Shown here: positions 40,824-48,842 of the stretch, piece after piece
Numbering within the stretch: the stretch's first letter is position 1
How the letters are laid out: every line of letters starts with the position of its first letter
Assembly (NCBI RefSeq): GCF_003867015.1
Contig: NZ_CP032548.1
Span: 2,299,001 to 2,363,000 of the forward strand
Reading direction: 5' to 3'
DNA: 64,000 nucleotides
Origin: Tenacibaculum singaporense
GTDB taxonomy: Bacteria > Bacteroidota > Bacteroidia > Flavobacteriales > Flavobacteriaceae
Notes under the pieces: generated by a model
What the model saw: only the letters and a program-made list of their open reading frames with translations
Told to the model about the DNA's origin: nothing
Databases searched by the model: none
Translations under genes and position numbers: made by a program

Positions 40824-42002
40824 GTGAAAGACGATTTTTTTAAATATCAAGGGCAAACAACCCCACATCCTTTAGCTATTGAAATTTCACATGCCAAAGG
40901 AAGTTATATTTATGATAGCAACGGAAAAGCGATGTTAGATTTTGTTGCAGGAGTTTCTGCAAATAGTTTAGGACATAATCACCCTAAAGTAAATGAAGCC
41001 ATAAAAAATCAATTGGAACAATATACACATGTAATGGTGTATGGTGAGTTTATACAAAAACCACAATTAGAATTGTGCAAAACATTGGTAGCTACCTTAC
41101 CTCCTAGTCTATCGTCAGTTTATTTGGTAAATTCTGGTACTGAAGCTACTGAAGGTGCTTTAAAATTAGCCAAACGTTTTACAGGTAGAAGTGAAATTCT
41201 TGCCGCTAAAAATGCGTATCACGGAAATACACAAGGTGCTATGAGTGTTTGTGGTGCCGAACAACAAAATCGTGCATTTCGTCCATTAATTCCAGGAAGT
41301 AAGTTTATTGAATACAACAACGAAATAGATTTAGAAAAAATAACGTCTAAAACAGCTGGTGTTATCCTAGAAACCATTCAAGGAGGTGCAGGATTTATCG
41401 AACCTAAAAATGATTACTTATTAAAAGTAAAACAACGTTGTGATGAAGTTGGTGCCTTGTTAATTTTGGATGAAATCCAATCTGGAATTGGACGTACAGG
41501 GAAATTTTGGGGATTTGAAAATTATAACGTTACTCCAGATATTATCATCACGGGGAAAGGTTTAGGTGGCGGAATGCCAATCGGCGCTTTTATTGCTTCT
41601 TTTGAAGTAATGGATTGTTTAAAAGAGCACCCAAAATTAGGACATATTACTACGTTTGGAGGGCATCCTGTTATTGCAAGTGCTGGTTTAGCTACCGTAC
41701 AAGAAATTACTACTTCTAACTTAATGGAAGAAACCTTACGAAAAGAAAAAATTATTCGTAATAAATTTAAAAACCACCCTGCTGTTAAAGAAATTAGAGG
41801 AAAAGGATTGATGCTAGCTCTATTGGTAGATACACCAGAAGTAGCCTCACAAGTAATTTTAAACTGTTTAGACAAAGGACTAATTTTATTCTGGTTACTT
41901 TTTGAAGGAAAAGCAATTCGTATTACACCTCCATTAACTATTTCTGACGAAGAATTAGAAAAAGGGTGTAATCTTATTTTAGGAGAGTTGGATAAACTGT
42001 AG
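40824..42002 (+). CDS. Class III PLP aminotransferase (aspartate aminotransferase family)
   Basis: 392 residues from GTG 40824. Acetylornithine/ornithine-type fold: YIYDSNGKAMLDFVAGVSANSLGHNHPKV, YLVNSGTEATEGALKLAKRFTGR, KNAYHGNTQGAMSV, LILDEIQSGIGRTGKFWGFE and the PLP lysine in ITGKGLGGGMPIGAF. No arginine-biosynthesis genes are adjacent, so an acetylornithine or ornithine role is uncertain. It lies 5 bp after the OstA-like gene, a pairing common in Flavobacteriaceae, and is convergent with an alpha/beta hydrolase without a clear terminator. Confidence 0.9.
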   Translation: MKDDFFKYQGQTTPHPLAIEISHAKGSYIYDSNGKAMLDFVAGVSANSLGHNHPKVNEAIKNQLEQYTHVMVYGEFIQKPQLELCKTLVATLPPSLSSVYLVNSGTEATEGALKLAKRFTGRSEILAAKNAYHGNTQGAMSVCGAEQQNRAFRPLIPGSKFIEYNNEIDLEKITSKTAGVILETIQGGAGFIEPKNDYLLKVKQRCDEVGALLILDEIQSGIGRTGKFWGFENYNVTPDIIITGKGLGGGMPIGAFIASFEVMDCLKEHPKLGHITTFGGHPVIASAGLATVQEITTSNLMEETLRKEKIIRNKFKNHPAVKEIRGKGLMLALLVDTPEVASQVILNCLDKGLILFWLLFEGKAIRITPPLTISDEELEKGCNLILGELDKL

Positions 42003-42053
42003 TTGAGTTAATATTTGTTATTATTTATACAGCTTATTGTAGACAATTCCTTA

Positions 42054-42980
42054 TCATTCTACTTTGAGTTCTCTTACCTTACGATTCTTGATATTTAATG
42101 ATTTTTGTTTTATCCAATTAACAGAAATATCAATTGGTTCTGCTTTATTTGTGTTATGATCTAGCGATGGAAACAAAACATATTCAAAAGGTTTGTTTTG
42201 TAATTTTAACGTGTTAAGATGTTCAATACACATTTTTACAGGAATTTGAATATCTTTTTCTCCAAAAAGCCAAAGACCAGGAATTGAAAGTTCTTTTAAA
42301 GTATCTTTAGGGTCAGTAGCTTTAAACTGATATCGGTCAGGATCATTCTTAATATGTTCACGTGCGTCTTCTTCTGTATGATTTTCCCAAAAATCTGTTC
42401 TACCATTTGTATAAAACTGAAATCTTAATTGTTCAAGTGTAGTTATTGTAGGACTGCTGAATAAAACCATAAACTCTACCAAAGGGTTATTAGTTGCAGT
42501 AATAGGAATTATCCACCCTGCTTGACTCGCACCTACTAGACCAATAGGCAAATTTTTCTCTTTTTTATGGATTACATTAACAGCAGCGCTTGCATCTTTT
42601 GCCAACAAGTTTAGATTTTCAATACTTATATTATTTGTCCCTACTTCAGGTCCCGCATAAACTCCTCCAGACTCTCCTACTCCTCGTTTATCATAAGTCA
42701 ATACCAAAATGCCTTTTTGAGCTAAAAGTTGAGCAAATTTAGCCATTCGAGGTACTCTGTCAGAACCGTGAACAATCACAACGGCTGCGTATGGATATTC
42801 AGGACTGTAAATTGTACCTACCAGCTTAATTCCTTCACTCTCAAAAATTACATTTTCTGTTTTTATAGGTACTATTGATTGATTCATCTCTTGAGAAGAT
42901 GTTGTATTCGATGACTCTATTTGAGAGAATGAGTTTCCCAAAAACAAAAAGCTAAAAAGAATAATTAATGATTTTTTCAT
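42054..42980 (-). CDS. Exported alpha/beta hydrolase
   Basis: 308 residues from ATG 42980, which gives signal peptide MKKSLIILFSFLFLGNSFS; the frame extends 10 codons further but those do not fit a secretion signal. Alpha/beta hydrolase features: VVIVHGSDRVPRMAKFA (oxyanion His-Gly), LTYDKRGVGESGG, nucleophile elbow GLVGASQAGW (G-x-S-x-A/G), the acid in GLWLFGEKDIQIP and the final His in FPSLDHNTNKAE. The catalytic triad looks complete. It is probably a periplasmic esterase or peptidase; the substrate is unknown. Confidence 0.88.
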   Translation of the reverse strand: MKKSLIILFSFLFLGNSFSQIESSNTTSSQEMNQSIVPIKTENVIFESEGIKLVGTIYSPEYPYAAVVIVHGSDRVPRMAKFAQLLAQKGILVLTYDKRGVGESGGVYAGPEVGTNNISIENLNLLAKDASAAVNVIHKKEKNLPIGLVGASQAGWIIPITATNNPLVEFMVLFSSPTITTLEQLRFQFYTNGRTDFWENHTEEDAREHIKNDPDRYQFKATDPKDTLKELSIPGLWLFGEKDIQIPVKMCIEHLNTLKLQNKPFEYVLFPSLDHNTNKAEPIDISVNWIKQKSLNIKNRKVRELKVE

Positions 42981-43218
42981 ATTGTGAGTAACGTTTTTTT
43001 TAAAAGACAATAAAATTAATTAATTGTTACACAAAATTTAGTGAAATATGAGTAATTAATTTTGAAAGTCCTCCCAAACAAAAACTTACTAGGATTTTAA
43101 GAAACAAGCAAGTACAAGCAATTACTTATAGCCATTATTATGCGCTTTATTTTTTAGCAATATAGTTGTATTTTAGAAACTGTCAAAAAAGGTTTTCTTA
43201 AAAAAAGAACAACTTTTC
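42981..43218. other. Noncoding gap between the hydrolase and the threonine operon
   Basis: A+T-rich DNA of 238 bp with no ORF. One perfect 11-bp inverted repeat, AAAATTAATTA (43012-43022) / TAATTAATTTT (43053-43063), is separated by 30 nt and is of low complexity. No consensus -7 box for the hydrolase was found. Confidence 0.4.
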
Positions 43219-43248
43219 TTGTTTTTTAGAACATAATTTATACATTTG
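43219..43248 (+). promoter_or_regulatory. Canonical promoter of the threonine operon
   Basis: TTG (43219-43221) - N19 - TACATTTG (43241-43248): both elements and the spacing match the Bacteroidota consensus exactly. The leader-peptide ATG is 5 nt downstream, so the leader mRNA would have almost no 5' UTR. Confidence 0.8.
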
Positions 43249-43253
43249 ACTCA

Positions 43254-43352
43254 ATGTTAAACAACAAAAGACATATTATCTCTATTCCAGCTGTAAATAT
43301 TACGGCTTCTTTTGTTGGCACTACAACTACAATTACTACTACAACCCTTTAG
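43254..43352 (+). CDS. thrL: Threonine-operon leader peptide
   Basis: A 32-codon ORF starting MLNNKRHIISIPAV and ending FVG-TTTTITTTT-L before TAG. Nine of its residues are Thr, eight of them among the last ten, with five Ile; the runs recall the E. coli ThrL leader (TTITTTITITT). It begins 5 nt after a canonical promoter and precedes thrA-thrB-thrC. Its last three codons and stop form part of a small terminator hairpin. It shows no similarity to a functional protein, so its role is presumably to let ribosomes sense charged tRNA-Thr (and perhaps tRNA-Ile). thrL is used here by functional analogy. Confidence 0.82.
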   Translation: MLNNKRHIISIPAVNITASFVGTTTTITTTTL

Positions 43353-43363
43353 GGGTTATTTTT
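43343..43363 (+). terminator. Attenuator hairpin overlapping the leader stop codon
   Basis: AACCC (43343-43347) pairs with GGGTT (43353-43357) over a TTTAG loop, then ATTTTT. The 5' arm is made of the final Thr/Leu codons and the TAG is in the loop. The stem is short (5 bp), so this is a weak terminator on its own. No alternative antiterminator pairing was found. A second hairpin, TTTTCAA/TTGAAAA (43392-43410), lies downstream without a T run. Confidence 0.55.
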
Positions 43364-43460
43364 CTACATATCATTTCCGTATATATTTATTTTTTCAAAA
43401 GACTTGAAAACAGATAAATAGCTTAAAAAATCTTATTTTTAATTTATTATTCATTTTAAA

Positions 43461-45902
43461 ATGAACGTTTTAAAATTTGGTGGTTCATCGGTAGCCAACC
43501 CTCAAAACATAGAAAAAGTAGTACAAATCATTGCCAATGCATCTGTAAACAGTCCACTTATTGTGGTAGTTTCTGCTTTTGGAAAAACAACCAATAAACT
43601 CATTGCATCGGCAGAACAAGCTGCTCAAAACAATACTAACTACCTTGAAAACTACCAAGAAGTTGAGCAATTGCATTTTGAAGTAATTGAAAAATTAGTT
43701 CCTGATAATCAGCAAGAAGAAGTCAAAACATACATAACATCGCTTTTTAAGCAGTTAAAAACCTTGTTAGAAGGTTGTTTGTTACTAAACGAAATTACAT
43801 CCAAGACTTTAGCTACCATTAGTGGTTTTGGTGAGTTGTTATCATCTTATATCATAGCAAGTATAGCTAGTAAGCTACTCGATGTCGTATATAAAGACAG
43901 TAGAGAATTAATCATCACTTCCAACGCTTTTGATAAAGCACAAGTTGATTTTCAGCTAACCAATGCCAATTGTAAAGCCTATTTTGACAATAATAAGCAC
44001 CAAGTAACTTTGTTACCTGGATTTATAGCTCGTACAAAAGAAGGAAAATCAACTACTTTAGGACGTGGAGGTTCCGATTATTCTGCGGCTATTTATGCCG
44101 CTGCTGTCAATGCTGATGAATTACAAATATGGACAGATGTTAGTGGTATGTATACTGCAAATCCGCATATGGTAAAGCAGGCATTTCCTATTCCACATAT
44201 TTCGTATCAAGAAGCCATGGAATTATCACATTTTGGGGCAAAGGTTATCTACCCTCCTACCATTCAACCGGTGTTGGAAAAGGAGATTCCTATTCGAATA
44301 AAAAATACATTTGAACCCGAAAATGTAGGAACACTCATTTCTAAAATTACAGAAAACGGAAAACCTGTAAAAGGAATTTCTCATATCGAGAATATTACCT
44401 TACTAACACTAGAAGGAAGTGGCATGGTAGGCGTTTCTGGCATTTCTAAACGTTTGTTCGAAACTTTATCTACACACAATATCAATGTGGTATTAATTAC
44501 ACAAGCTTCTTCAGAACACTCTATTTGTGTGGGTATTTATGATGAAGATGCTGAAAAAGCAGCTTTAAAAATTAACGAAGCTTTTGCCTTTGAAATAGAG
44601 CGTCATAAAATAGACCCGATTATTGTAGAACAAGGCTTGGCAATTATCGCTTTGGTAGGTGATAAAATGAGAAATCACCAAGGACTAAGCGGACAAATGT
44701 TCAGCTCTTTAGGCAAAAACAACGTAAATATTCGTGCCATTGCCCAAGGTGCTTCAGAAAAAAATATTTCTGCTGTTATCAATAGTTCAGATGCCAAAAA
44801 AGCATTGAATACGCTGCATGAGCAGTTTTTTGAAGAAAAAGTAAAACAATTAAACTTGTTTGTTACGGGTGTAGGAAATGTGGGTGAACGCTTTTTAGCG
44901 CAAATCCATCAACAAAAAAAGTACTTAAAAGAACAGTTAAAACTGAATGTGCGTGTTGTAGGGATTTCCAATTCTAAACAAATGGTTTTTGATGAAGGTG
45001 GTATCAGCTTAAAATCATGGAAAGAGCAATTGCAAAACGGAGAAGCGAGTTCATTAGAGCGTTTTTTTGAAAGAACAAAAGCGTTAAACCTTCGTAATTC
45101 AGTTTTTATTGACAATACGGCTAATCAGAAAGTTTCTGAAATATACGAACACTATTTAGCCAATAATATTGGGGTGGTTACTTGTAATAAAATAGCTTGT
45201 GCTTCTGAATTAGATAATTATAAAAAGTTAAAGCACATCTCAAGAAAGTACAGTGTTCCATTTTTATTTGAAACCAATGTGGGTGCTGGTTTGCCTATTA
45301 TTGATACGCTTAAAAACTTAATTGCTTCTGGTGATCGAGTACATAAAATACAAGCCGTGTTATCAGGTTCTCTAAACTTTGTTTTCAATAATTTTAATGA
45401 GAATACTTCATTTCACGATGTGGTACAACAAGCACAAGAACAAGGATACACCGAACCAGATCCTAAAATTGATTTAAGTGGTGTTGATGTGGCCAGAAAA
45501 ATATTAATTCTTGCTCGTGAAAGCGGTTATGATTTAGAGCTTTCAGGGATAGAAAACAATTCGTTTTTACCTAAAAAGAGTTTAGAAACTACCAATAATG
45601 ATGATTTTTATGCTTCTTTGACTGAGTTTGAGGCGCAATTTCAACAATTATACAAAGAAGCTGCCGATAAAAATTGTCGCTTAAAATATGTTGCTGAATT
45701 TAATGATGGAAAAGCAAGTGTTGGCTTACAACACATTCCGTTTGATCATCCTTTTTATAATTTAGAAGGAAGCGACAACATCGTATTGTTTTTTACAGAT
45801 AGGTATCCTGTAAATCCGCTACAAATAAAAGGAGCTGGTGCTGGTGCTGAAGTAACTGCTTCAGGAATTTTTGCTGACGTGATACGAATTGGAAATCAAT
45901 AG
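43461..45902 (+). CDS. thrA: Bifunctional aspartate kinase / homoserine dehydrogenase I
   Basis: 813 residues, close to E. coli ThrA. The aspartokinase domain (about 1-295) begins LKFGGSSVANPQNIEKVV, with TLGRGGSDYSAA and MELSHFGAKVIYPPT; two ACT regulatory modules (about 305-455; VSGISKRLFETL, GLSGQMFSSLGKNNVNIRAIAQGASE) follow. The homoserine dehydrogenase (about 460-813) shows the NAD(P) motif LFVTGVGNVGERFL, FLFETNVGAGLPIIDTL, and the catalytic GYTEPDPKIDLSGVDVARK. It catalyses the first and third steps to threonine. First structural gene of the attenuated operon; the ATG is 108 nt after the leader stop. Confidence 0.98.
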   Translation: MNVLKFGGSSVANPQNIEKVVQIIANASVNSPLIVVVSAFGKTTNKLIASAEQAAQNNTNYLENYQEVEQLHFEVIEKLVPDNQQEEVKTYITSLFKQLKTLLEGCLLLNEITSKTLATISGFGELLSSYIIASIASKLLDVVYKDSRELIITSNAFDKAQVDFQLTNANCKAYFDNNKHQVTLLPGFIARTKEGKSTTLGRGGSDYSAAIYAAAVNADELQIWTDVSGMYTANPHMVKQAFPIPHISYQEAMELSHFGAKVIYPPTIQPVLEKEIPIRIKNTFEPENVGTLISKITENGKPVKGISHIENITLLTLEGSGMVGVSGISKRLFETLSTHNINVVLITQASSEHSICVGIYDEDAEKAALKINEAFAFEIERHKIDPIIVEQGLAIIALVGDKMRNHQGLSGQMFSSLGKNNVNIRAIAQGASEKNISAVINSSDAKKALNTLHEQFFEEKVKQLNLFVTGVGNVGERFLAQIHQQKKYLKEQLKLNVRVVGISNSKQMVFDEGGISLKSWKEQLQNGEASSLERFFERTKALNLRNSVFIDNTANQKVSEIYEHYLANNIGVVTCNKIACASELDNYKKLKHISRKYSVPFLFETNVGAGLPIIDTLKNLIASGDRVHKIQAVLSGSLNFVFNNFNENTSFHDVVQQAQEQGYTEPDPKIDLSGVDVARKILILARESGYDLELSGIENNSFLPKKSLETTNNDDFYASLTEFEAQFQQLYKEAADKNCRLKYVAEFNDGKASVGLQHIPFDHPFYNLEGSDNIVLFFTDRYPVNPLQIKGAGAGAEVTASGIFADVIRIGNQ

Positions 45903-45905
45903 TGT

Positions 45906-46535
45906 ATGGAAAAACGTTATCAAAATATTATACAGGTCTATAACAATGTAGCACAGGCGTATCAAGATAAATTTGCCAATGATACCGTGTACAATCATAG
46001 TTATGATCTCCTTTTAAAGCATATAGAACCGACTCACCATAATGTGTTGGATGTAGCTTGTGGTTTTGGAAAGATTACGAATTACCTCTTACATCACAAC
46101 CCTGCACTTAGTATTTTAGGAGTGGATGCTGCTGAAAATATGGTGGATTTAGCAAAACAAAACAATCCAAAAGCTTCATTTAAAGTACTAGATTGTAGAG
46201 AAATTAACAGTTTACAACAAGGTTTTGATGTTATTATCTTCGGATTTTGTTTTCCGTATCTTACCAAAGAGGATGCTCTAAAACTTATAAAGGATGCCGC
46301 TACGATATTACATCCAAACGGATTACTATACATCAGTACCATGATTGGAGATTACAAAAAAGACTCTCGTATCACTGCTAGCTCAGATGGAAAAAACTCA
46401 ATGTTTATCCTTTATCATGAACCAGAATACTTGATTGAAGCTCTAGAAGCACAAGGATTTAAAATTTTAGAAAATTACACCAAACTATATCAAGAAGGTG
46501 GTGATACCGACTTGTTTTTAATCGCAAAAAAATGA
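45906..46535 (+). CDS. SAM-dependent methyltransferase inside the threonine operon
   Basis: 209 residues, class I methyltransferase: VLDVACGFGKITNYLL (motif I), LGVDAAENMVDLAKQ (motif II), VIIFGFCFPYLTKEDALKLI (motif IV/V). It starts 3 bp after thrA and overlaps thrB in ATGA, so it is tightly co-translated. It has no known part in threonine synthesis. The small size and generic core (UbiE/MetW-like) do not identify a substrate. Confidence 0.85.
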   Translation: MEKRYQNIIQVYNNVAQAYQDKFANDTVYNHSYDLLLKHIEPTHHNVLDVACGFGKITNYLLHHNPALSILGVDAAENMVDLAKQNNPKASFKVLDCREINSLQQGFDVIIFGFCFPYLTKEDALKLIKDAATILHPNGLLYISTMIGDYKKDSRITASSDGKNSMFILYHEPEYLIEALEAQGFKILENYTKLYQEGGDTDLFLIAKK

Positions 46536-47461
46536 ACTATTTAAAAATATTTTCACCTGCAACTGTAGCCAATGTTTCCTGCGGATTTGACGCTTTAGGT
46601 TTAGCGCTCGAAACGGTTGGTGATACTATGACTTTTACCAAAACAGCTACAAAAGGTGTAAAAATTACCCAAATAACTGGGGCTGATTTACCATTGGATC
46701 CACAAATAAATGCTGCGGGAGTAGTCGCTTTAGCGATGTTAGAAAAACATCCAGTTGATTTTGGTATCGACATCACCATTCACAAAGGATTTACTCCTGG
46801 AAGTGGTTTAGGAAGTAGCGCTGCCAGTGCTGCCGGAGCTGCTTTTGGTATAAATCAATTGTTAGGGAACATTTTCTCCCCTCTTGAATTGACACAATTT
46901 GCTATGTTAGGAGAAGAAGCCACTTGCGGAACTCCGATAGCTGATAATGTTTCTGCGGCTATTTATGGTGGATTTACATTGGTACGTAGTTACGAACCTT
47001 TGAGTATAGTAAAGATTCCTGTACCTGCTGATTTAAAAGTGGTGGCAATCCATCCTCAAGTTGAAGTAAAAACCAAAGATGCCAGAGAGGTATTGCCGAA
47101 AGAAGTTCCTTTAAAAGATGCAGTTACACAATGGGCCAATGTTGGCGGATTGATTAGTGGATTGTATACCAACGATTATCAATTAATCGCAGACTCTTTA
47201 ACAGATATCATTGTTGAACCTGCTCGTAAACATCTGATTCCTCATTTTGATGAAGTGAAGCAGCAAGCAATTAAGGCAGGGGCTTTGGGGGCAGGAATTT
47301 CAGGTTCTGGCCCTACAATTTTCACTTTATGTAAAGGGGATGCAACTGCTGAAAATGTTTATAAAACCATTCAAAACACGTATCAAGACAAACAAATTGA
47401 TTTTAACATGATTCTTTCAAAAATCAACACAAAAGGAATTAAAATTTTAGAAACTAACTAA
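46532..47461 (+). CDS. thrB: Homoserine kinase
   Basis: 309 residues, GHMP kinase. Seen: KIFSPATVANVSCGFDALGLAL (substrate loop), the ATP-binding FTPGSGLGSSAASAAGAAFGIN, and GALGAGISGSGPTIFTL (motif 3). It phosphorylates homoserine for threonine synthase. The ATG overlaps the methyltransferase stop by 4 bp. Confidence 0.97.
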   Translation: MNYLKIFSPATVANVSCGFDALGLALETVGDTMTFTKTATKGVKITQITGADLPLDPQINAAGVVALAMLEKHPVDFGIDITIHKGFTPGSGLGSSAASAAGAAFGINQLLGNIFSPLELTQFAMLGEEATCGTPIADNVSAAIYGGFTLVRSYEPLSIVKIPVPADLKVVAIHPQVEVKTKDAREVLPKEVPLKDAVTQWANVGGLISGLYTNDYQLIADSLTDIIVEPARKHLIPHFDEVKQQAIKAGALGAGISGSGPTIFTLCKGDATAENVYKTIQNTYQDKQIDFNMILSKINTKGIKILETN

Positions 47462-47470
47462 TATTAAATG

Positions 47471-47494
47471 TTCACTAAGCGTAGTCGAAGTGAA
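47471..47494. repeat. REP-like palindrome in the thrB-thrC gap
   Basis: TTCACT - AAGCGTAGTCGA - AGTGAA. The core GCGTAGTCGAAGTG is a sequence I recall as very common between genes in Flavobacteriaceae (TTCACTGAGCGTAGTCGAAGTGAA form). It is the only copy noticed in this window. An in-frame GTG within it (47490) is not taken as the thrC start. Confidence 0.6.
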
Positions 47495-47510
47495 AAACAA
47501 ACACAAAATT

Positions 47511-48791
47511 ATGAACTATTATAGTCTCAATCATACATCACCTAACGTTAGCTTTGAAAAAGCTGTAGTAAACGGATTAGCTCCAGATAGAGGATTGTAT
47601 TTCCCTGAAAACATAACTCCATTACCTAAAGAATTTATTGAAAACATTGATGAGTATTCTAATGAAGAAATTGCGTATGAAGCCATTAAACAATTTGTAG
47701 GTGATGAAATTCCGCAAGGCATTTTACAAAAAATCATCAAAGAAACCATCAATTTTGAGTTTCCTGTGGTATCTATTGAAGAAAATATCGGTACACTAGA
47801 ATTATTTCACGGACCTACCATGGCTTTTAAGGATGTGGGAGCTCGTTTTATGGCTCGTTGCTTGGGGTACTTTAATCGCGATAAAAATCAACAAGTAACC
47901 GTATTGGTAGCTACTTCAGGCGATACTGGAGGTGCTGTTGCTAATGGATTTTTAGGAGTAAAAGGTGTAGATGTGGTCATCCTCTACCCTAGCGGAAAAG
48001 TAAGTGATATTCAAGAGAAGCAATTGACTACTTTAGGACAAAACATTACTGCTTTAGAGGTTGATGGTGTTTTTGACGATTGTCAAGACATGGTTAAAAC
48101 TGCTTTTTTAGATGCTGAAATCAATCGTACGTTAACCTCAGCAAATTCTATCAATATTGCACGTTGGTTACCGCAAATGTTTTACTTTTTCTTTGCCTAT
48201 AAACAAGTTTATAAAAAGCATAAAGAAATAGTTTTTTCGGTACCTAGTGGAAATTTCGGAAACATTTGCGCAGGAATTATGGCGCAAAAACTAGGGTTAC
48301 CTATCAAACATTTTGTGGCTTCGACCAATGTAAATGATACTGTTCCTAATTATTTGACTAGTGGTGAATACCACCCTAAACCATCTAAAGCAACCATATC
48401 GAATGCTATGGATGTTGGGAATCCGAGTAATTTTATCAGAATTCAAGAATTATTCAATAACGATTTAGCGCTTTTAAAAACTACATTTTCTTCTTTTTCT
48501 TTTTCTGATGATGAAACTCGTGAAGCTATGAAAAGTATTTACAAGAACTCTAATTATATTGCTGATCCACACGGAGCTGTTGGATATTTAGGTTTGAAAA
48601 AATACGGATTACAAAACGAGTTTGGAATATTCTTAGAAACAGCCCATCCTGTAAAGTTTTTAGATGTTGTTGAAAATGTATTAAATGTAACTGTTGAAAT
48701 TCCACCTCAAATAGTATCCGTAATAGATAAACAAAAAGAAGCTATACAAATTAGTTCCTATCAAGAATTGAAAGATTTTTTAAATGCTTAA
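47511..48791 (+). CDS. thrC: Threonine synthase
   Basis: 426 residues from ATG 47511 (MNYYSLNH); a GTG at 47490 would add 7 residues encoded partly by the REP-like palindrome. Seen: APDRGLYFPENI, the PLP lysine in HGPTMAFKDVGARFMAR, VATSGDTGGAVANGFLG, FSVPSGNFGNICAGIMAQKLGLP and ADPHGAVGYLGL. It converts O-phosphohomoserine to threonine. Last gene of the operon, followed by a perfect palindromic terminator. Confidence 0.97.
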   Translation: MNYYSLNHTSPNVSFEKAVVNGLAPDRGLYFPENITPLPKEFIENIDEYSNEEIAYEAIKQFVGDEIPQGILQKIIKETINFEFPVVSIEENIGTLELFHGPTMAFKDVGARFMARCLGYFNRDKNQQVTVLVATSGDTGGAVANGFLGVKGVDVVILYPSGKVSDIQEKQLTTLGQNITALEVDGVFDDCQDMVKTAFLDAEINRTLTSANSINIARWLPQMFYFFFAYKQVYKKHKEIVFSVPSGNFGNICAGIMAQKLGLPIKHFVASTNVNDTVPNYLTSGEYHPKPSKATISNAMDVGNPSNFIRIQELFNNDLALLKTTFSSFSFSDDETREAMKSIYKNSNYIADPHGAVGYLGLKKYGLQNEFGIFLETAHPVKFLDVVENVLNVTVEIPPQIVSVIDKQKEAIQISSYQELKDFLNA

Positions 48792-48797
48792 TAAAAA

Positions 48798-48823
48798 AAA
48801 ATGCCTCACATGTGAGGCATTTT
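48798..48823. terminator. Bidirectional terminator after thrC
   Basis: AAAATGCCTCACA / TGTGAGGCATTTT, a perfect 26-bp palindrome with flanking A/T runs, between convergent genes. Confidence 0.9.
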
Positions 48824-48842
48824 AAATTTCTATATAATTCTT

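Noticed and set aside
43386..43410. TTTTCAA/TTGAAAA hairpin as the main thr terminator
   Set aside because: It has only A/T-rich pairs and no T run after it; the GGGTT hairpin followed by ATTTTT is the better candidate.
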